Positions 56,909 through 61,016 of a stretch of 61,016 bases of DNA are shown piece by piece; positions within the stretch are counted from its first letter, which is position 1; every line of letters starts with the position of its first letter. Under the pieces are notes generated by a model. The model saw only the letters and a program-made list of their open reading frames with translations, was not told the origin of the DNA and searched no databases. The DNA lies in contig NZ_LGIQ01000005.1 in NCBI RefSeq assembly GCF_001187725.1, positions 1,139,713 to 1,200,728 on the forward strand, given 5' to 3'. This stretch comes from Brevibacillus reuszeri (GTDB lineage Bacteria > Bacillota > Bacilli > Brevibacillales > Brevibacillaceae). Position numbers and translations under genes: made by a program.

Positions 56909-58398
56909 AGCGCTTAACTCATTGGCTGCTTGCCGCTTTTTTACTGCTCACAGCAATTCCGGTACAGGCAGCTAGCAGTCCTTATTCGGAAGCAGAAGAA
57001 GTGTACTGGTATATCATGGATAGTCATTTAAGCAAACCGCAAGCAGGGAAGGTCGTACAGGGTGCCCTCGAAGCGATAAGCAAGCAAGCTGAACAAAAGA
57101 ATATGAAGCTAACCGTTTCGCCTGAGGATGACACATGGCCAGAATTGGAACAGCGTCTCATCGAGTGGCAAAAAAAGGGTGGCTGGGATACTACAACTGT
57201 CGGTATCTGGGCTATTGATGGCATGCTATCGACCCTGGATGATCCGCATAGCATCTTCTTCACGGCTGATGAATTGCGCATGTTTCAGTCGGATGTAGAA
57301 AATCAGTTCGTTGGATTTGGCTTTCGTCTCCGTATTCAAAACGATGCGTTGATCATTCGAGAAATCATCCCGAATTCTCCGGCAGCTGCGTCTGTTTTGA
57401 AGCGTGGGGATCAACTGCTTAAGGTAGATCAGCAATCATTGGTTGGAAAAAGCTTTGAGGAAGCCTATGCCTATTTGAAAGGGAAAGAAGAAAGCGAAGC
57501 AACCCTTACTGTTTATCGTCCTTCTGAATCACGCGAATTCGTGGTCAAGCTCAAACGAGCACTGATGTCCCTTCCAGAGGCAGAAGGTCAGTTATTCACA
57601 AAAGGATCAGTGGGCTACATCAGCCTTGAAACCTTTGGCTCAGAGGGGGCCATCCAATTCCGCGACAAGCTGGAGGAGTTTAAGCGATCGGGCAAGCCGA
57701 TGAATGGTTTGATTGTCGATCTTCGAGACAATGGTGGAGGATATTTGTCCACCGCTCGCGATATTGCCAGTCTGTTCATGGAGGACGGACTGTTGATGTA
57801 TACTACGAATCGAAACGGTGTCGAGGTAGAGACGTGGGTACATAATGGGCGGGATATCGGAGTTCCGGTCATCATCCTGGTGAATAGTGGTACGGCTTCG
57901 GCTTCTGAGCTTTTGTCGGGTGCTTTGCGCGATCATGGTATCGCGAAGCTGGTTGGTACGAAGACGTATGGAAAAGGAAGCGCTCAGCAGGTGATTCCTC
58001 TGTCGGAAGGGGACGCCCTCAAGCTGACACTTAACGAGTATTTTACACCGAAGCATACGGTTGTAAACCACATTGGGCTTGAACCAGACATGCTTGTAGA
58101 GGACTATGCTGCACAGGTTGTCGAAGCTCTGCATGCCCTAAAGGTACGAGCATGGGAATTGAGTGACGAAGATGGAGATACCATGATCAATGGTATTCCT
58201 TTCCCAACAGTGGATCCGTTGTTTAAACAAACAGAGAGCGGCTTACAAATCCGGGCACAGGTATTGGCTCACCTCTTGGGTGACCAAACGATCAGTGAAA
58301 AGGAATATATTGCGCTGACACCATATTTGGAAAAGCATAAAGCCTTAAAGCTTACGATTGCAAATGGCGTGCGCACTCTGACATACAGCACTCCATAA
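56905..58398 (+). CDS. S41 family C-terminal processing peptidase
   Basis: A 497-aa exported protease: signal peptide THWLLAAFLLLTAIPVQAAS; PDZ domain about residues 120-200 (VENQFVGFGFRLRIQNDALI, REIIPNSPAAASVLKRGDQL); catalytic S41 core GLIVDLRDNGGGYLSTARDI, ILVNSGTASASELLSGALRD (Ser) and LVGTKTYGKGSAQQVIPLSE (Lys). The C-terminal part resembles a peptidoglycan-binding region. Coupled to the SLH protein, suggesting it acts on or with it. Confidence 0.93.
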   Translation: MKRLTHWLLAAFLLLTAIPVQAASSPYSEAEEVYWYIMDSHLSKPQAGKVVQGALEAISKQAEQKNMKLTVSPEDDTWPELEQRLIEWQKKGGWDTTTVGIWAIDGMLSTLDDPHSIFFTADELRMFQSDVENQFVGFGFRLRIQNDALIIREIIPNSPAAASVLKRGDQLLKVDQQSLVGKSFEEAYAYLKGKEESEATLTVYRPSESREFVVKLKRALMSLPEAEGQLFTKGSVGYISLETFGSEGAIQFRDKLEEFKRSGKPMNGLIVDLRDNGGGYLSTARDIASLFMEDGLLMYTTNRNGVEVETWVHNGRDIGVPVIILVNSGTASASELLSGALRDHGIAKLVGTKTYGKGSAQQVIPLSEGDALKLTLNEYFTPKHTVVNHIGLEPDMLVEDYAAQVVEALHALKVRAWELSDEDGDTMINGIPFPTVDPLFKQTESGLQIRAQVLAHLLGDQTISEKEYIALTPYLEKHKALKLTIANGVRTLTYSTP

Positions 58399-58404
58399 TA
58401 GATG

Positions 58405-58448
58405 AATGCCCCTTTTGCATTTTATTGCACAAGGGGCATTTCGCTTTT
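58405..58448 (+). terminator. Intrinsic terminator of the SLH-S41 operon
   Basis: AATGCCCCTT and AAGGGGCATT form a perfect 10-bp stem around 16 bases, followed by TCGCTTTT. Confidence 0.8.
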
Positions 58449-58520
58449 GTGCATAACGGGCTTCCATCCATCGAACACTAAAAGGTGCGATGACCATGAC
58501 GGACGAAGGATGGCAAACGG

Positions 58521-60005
58521 ATGAAAAAGGTAATTCTTTTCCTGATCGACTCCATGATGCCAGACGTGCTGGAGCGATGCATTGCTGCAAAGAAAGCCCC
58601 AGGCTTGCAATTTTTGATGGAAAGAAGTCAATACATCCCGGATTGTGTAACAGTTTTTCCGACGATGACGGCATCGATTGATTGCTCTTTAATTACCGGT
58701 GTCTATCCGGACGTCCATAAGATTCCGGGCCTTGTGTGGTATGACACAGAAACCAGGCAAATGATCAATTATATTAACGGGGCAATCCCGGTGCAGAAAA
58801 TGGGGATTGCTCACTGTGCAAGCAATGTGCTTTTTGATCTGAATGAGCGGCATTTGAGCAGGTCGGTGAAAACGATCCATGAAGTGGTGGAAGAGAATCA
58901 TCTCGTGTCTGGTTCGATTAACGTGATCGCCCACCGCGGACATAAAAAACATAAGGTTCATATGCCTCCTATGCTTGATGCGCTCACTTCTTTTCAATTG
59001 CGAGAAAAGGTAAGCGGTCCTACGATCATGAGTATGGGCACATTAGTGCGACCGGATTTGTTTCGCTCAGTTGCGTGGGACATGTCCCAAAGCGTACTCA
59101 AAGGGTATGGAATCAACGATGCATTTGCGATCGATCAGTTGATAGAGGTTATTCGTAGTGGAAAACAGCCGCACTTTACCCTGGTATATTTGCCAGAGAA
59201 TGATCATAAGCTGCACAAGTCGCCGCAGGATGCAATACAGCATCTGGCTGAGGTAGACAAGGAGCTGGTGCGTTTTTTAGACAGTTTTTCCTCTTGGGAG
59301 CAGATGCTGGAGAGAAATGTTTGTATCCTGATCAGCGACCATGGTCAAACCGTTATCGGTGAAGGAGAGGAACATAATATTCCTCTGGAGCGTCTGTTGT
59401 CTGGTTTTTCTATACATGCAATAGGCAAGGTTGTGGCCCCAGAAGTAGATGTGGTGATCTGCAATAATGAAAGAATGGCGTATTTGTACGCCAAGGACCC
59501 AGATACGTTGAAAGGTATTGTAGAAGCGCTGGTTGTGGATGATCGGATTGATGTGATTGCTTGGAGAGAAAACGAAAAAATCATCGTGCGCAAAGGTGGC
59601 ACGACAGAGGTGCTGCGCTTTTGGCGTGACGGAACATATCCGGATGCCTACGGGGTGAAGTGGGGAATAGAGGGTGACGTATCTGTACTAGATGTGCAGT
59701 TCGACGGAGAGCAGCTTCTCTTTGATACGTATCCAGATGCGTTTTCCCGACTATATGGTTCGTTGTTTTCGCAAAGTGGCCATGTCATTGCGATCACAGC
59801 TGCAAAGGGCTACGAAATGTTATCGGAGTATTTTCCTACCCATTTGGGAGGAGGGAGTCATGGATCTTTGCATAAGCAGGACTCTCTCATCCCGCTACTG
59901 ATCGCAGGAGCGAAACATAAAATCGGTCTCCCAGCCAGGCTTGTTGATGTTAAAGACTTCATTCTGTGTGAATTGGGGATTGCAACAGCTCCAGGTCAGC
60001 AATAA
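58521..60005 (+). CDS. Alkaline-phosphatase-superfamily protein (nucleotide pyrophosphatase/phosphodiesterase type)
   Basis: A 494-aa protein starting KKVILFLIDSMMPDVLERCI. The nucleophile loop FPTMTASIDCSLITGVYPDV-type and KIPGLVWYDTETRQM, YLPENDHKLHKSP and VCILISDHGQTVIGEGEEHN are the metal-site motifs of the type I phosphodiesterase group. No signal peptide, unlike many relatives, so it is probably cytosolic. Substrate unknown. GAAGGATGG lies seven bases before ATG 58521. Its 3' end overlaps the convergent EEP gene by 47 bases. Confidence 0.88.
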   Translation: MKKVILFLIDSMMPDVLERCIAAKKAPGLQFLMERSQYIPDCVTVFPTMTASIDCSLITGVYPDVHKIPGLVWYDTETRQMINYINGAIPVQKMGIAHCASNVLFDLNERHLSRSVKTIHEVVEENHLVSGSINVIAHRGHKKHKVHMPPMLDALTSFQLREKVSGPTIMSMGTLVRPDLFRSVAWDMSQSVLKGYGINDAFAIDQLIEVIRSGKQPHFTLVYLPENDHKLHKSPQDAIQHLAEVDKELVRFLDSFSSWEQMLERNVCILISDHGQTVIGEGEEHNIPLERLLSGFSIHAIGKVVAPEVDVVICNNERMAYLYAKDPDTLKGIVEALVVDDRIDVIAWRENEKIIVRKGGTTEVLRFWRDGTYPDAYGVKWGIEGDVSVLDVQFDGEQLLFDTYPDAFSRLYGSLFSQSGHVIAITAAKGYEMLSEYFPTHLGGGSHGSLHKQDSLIPLLIAGAKHKIGLPARLVDVKDFILCELGIATAPGQQ

Positions 60006-60648
60006 TCGGTACGTGATCAGACCAAGGAACGTTCGAAGTGAAGTAGCTTTTGACATGCCAATGGGGTGAAGCGAAAATATAGTCGAGTCGGCGCCGAAAA
60101 GCTGGAAGAGTGGGAAGCTGTTGCTTGCCTTGGGATGCGGCGCAATCCATCAAAATCGGTTGAAATGAAATAAGGGAAGCGTTGAAATCTCCGATGAGCA
60201 GGAGAGGGAGATTTGATTGCTGCCTGGCGAGCTTGGTTAGCAGATTCAGCTGTACGGATCGACTCGTTTGGTTGAGGCTGCAATGTGTCACCCAGACAGC
60301 AATTTCCTTTTCTCTCCAGTTGAGCGATGCCTGAAGCAAGGTCCGCTTCTCTTTTTTTGCGGGTAAGTGAATGGTTGCTGTTGTTGATGGTGTACAGGGG
60401 AGCCTGGTTAACAGCGCATTCCCATATTCGCCGTCACTGATTGGAATGGAAGGAGAGAAGGCTAGGTGATAACCGAGACTGTCCGCTAAAAAGCTGGCCT
60501 GATATCCATACTTGCTGTTTTGATGGACTTCTTGCAAGCCGATCACGTCAGGATTTAGCGCTTTTAATGTTTCTGCCATCTGGGGCAATCTTTTTCTCCA
60601 CCATAAATCTCGTCCACTGTGGATGTTGTAGGTTACAATTCTTATCAT
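59959..60648 (-). CDS. Endonuclease/exonuclease/phosphatase family protein
   Basis: A 229-aa EEP-fold hydrolase: MIRIVTYNIHSGRDLWWRKR, LNPDVIGLQEVHQNSKYGYQ (metal Glu), LLLIGDFNASL and RLDYIFAS, SDHVPIIADLEL (catalytic His). Could act on nucleic acid or lipid phosphates. No signal peptide. Overlaps the upstream-facing alkaline-phosphatase-type gene tail by 47 bases on the opposite strand. GGGCGAGCC precedes ATG 60648 on the minus strand. Confidence 0.9.
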   Translation of the reverse strand: MIRIVTYNIHSGRDLWWRKRLPQMAETLKALNPDVIGLQEVHQNSKYGYQASFLADSLGYHLAFSPSIPISDGEYGNALLTRLPCTPSTTATIHLPAKKEKRTLLQASLNWREKEIAVWVTHCSLNQTSRSVQLNLLTKLARQQSNLPLLLIGDFNASLISFQPILMDCAASQGKQQLPTLPAFRRRLDYIFASPHWHVKSYFTSNVPWSDHVPIIADLELLQSPIHTE

Positions 60649-60807
60649 GGCTCGCCCTTTTCTTTTTTCCTGATATGATTATGCTGTATTAGTATGGTCG
60701 AGCTTTCCAGTTGCCTAATCGCAGCGACCTATGCTGTATTTCAAAGTCCCGGCGATTTCTCCGGAATAAATGATCCTTTTAAAGAGTAAATTATTTATAA
60801 TTTCCTG

Positions 60808-60836
60808 TTGCAATAGATTTTAGTCTATGCTATATT
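60808..60836 (+). promoter_or_regulatory. rrn promoter
   Basis: TTGCAA (60808-60813), a 17-base spacer and TATATT (60831-60836), about 120 bases before 16S rRNA. Confidence 0.6.
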
Positions 60837-60879
60837 AAAAAACGTCGCCTCTGCTTGAAGCGACTCTAACTTGAAGAAA

Positions 60880-60892
60880 TGTTCCTTGAAAA
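60880..60892 (+). promoter_or_regulatory. BoxA-like antitermination element
   Basis: TGTTCCTTGAAAA matches the rrn boxA (TGYTCTTTGAAAA) with one change. It should bind NusB-NusE and keep RNA polymerase from terminating in the rRNA. A GTCGC/GCGAC hairpin precedes it at 60844-60864. Confidence 0.65.
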
Positions 60893-60955
60893 CCGGATAG
60901 AAACAATCTGTGAAAATAAGCTTGTGTTTTACTTGAAGTCAGATTCATTTTCCAC

Positions 60956-61016
60956 TTTATTGGAGAGTTTGATCCTGGCTCAGGACGAACGCTGGCGGCG
61001 TGCCTAATACATGCAA
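60956..61016 (+). rRNA. 16S ribosomal RNA, 5' end (partial)
   Basis: TTTATTGGAGAGTTTGATCC followed by TGGCTCAGGACGAACGCTGG and CGTGCCTAATACATGCAA is the universal bacterial 16S 5' end, cut off by the window end. It is the first gene of an rrn operon on the plus strand. Confidence 0.97.

Overview
The window reads as a low-to-moderate GC, endospore-forming Gram-positive bacterium of the order Bacillales, most probably Brevibacillus or a close relative. Reasons: HrcA/CIRCE heat-shock control, a glycyl T-box, the sporulation genes yqfC and yqfD, YjcZ-type and YheC/D-type spore proteins, an SLH-domain protein, frequent GTG/TTG starts behind strong AGGAGG sites, and the Bacillus-type order era-yqzL-recO-glyQS-ccpN-ppsR-dnaG-sigA. 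The genus is an inference from gene content only.

Positions 1 to about 13,100 are an accessory, partly decayed region. It holds a frameshifted Imm53 immunity gene, an ASCH protein, a DNA methyltransferase fragment, an ATP-grasp YheC/D-like gene, an internally deleted IS110-type transposase with a possible bridge-RNA region upstream, an FMN-dependent glutamate-synthase-like membrane protein, a glycine-zipper protein, a broken MFS gene, and a run of very small probable spore or surface proteins (two YjcZ-like, two copies of an unnamed paralogous family, one DUF2642-like). The most unusual content is a pair of free-standing group II intron 3' ends (domain V plus domain VI) at 5522-5641 and 11133-11256. 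Each is joined, at the exact predicted 3' splice site and in the same reading phase, to an open reading frame that has no plausible start of its own, encodes surface-protein-like beta domains and ends at a terminator. This looks like a set of alternative 3' exons for group II intron splicing, as known for a surface-layer gene of Clostridium tetani, but here dispersed among unrelated genes.

From 13,150 the window is conserved chromosome core. Block 1 (13.1-23.5 kb): hemW, CIRCE, hrcA-grpE-dnaK, dnaJ, prmA, rsmE, mtaB, a Nudix hydrolase and deoC, i.e. protein quality control plus ribosome and tRNA modification. Block 2 (23.6-31.4 kb): cidA/lrgA-cidB/lrgB, a Na/Pi cotransporter-like protein (-), an RlmI-type methyltransferase, DUF4177 and an unknown gene (-), ddl, a broken histidine phosphatase and murF (-); ddl and murF catalyse successive D-Ala-D-Ala steps of peptidoglycan synthesis. 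Block 3 (31.5-42 kb): a HIT protein, rpsU, yqeY, the nfeD-floA membrane-microdomain pair with a third small gene, yqfC-yqfD-phoH-ybeY-dgkA-cdd-era-yqzL-recO. Block 4 (42-51.6 kb): T-box-controlled glyQ-glyS, ccpN-ppsR, dnaG-sigA and two membrane proteins. Block 5 (51.7-60.7 kb): acyl-CoA dehydrogenase, trmK, a Nif3-like gene, a translationally coupled SLH-domain protein and S41 protease, an alkaline-phosphatase-superfamily enzyme, and a convergent EEP-family hydrolase.

The window ends in the promoter, antitermination leader and first ~60 bases of a 16S rRNA gene, the start of an rrn operon.
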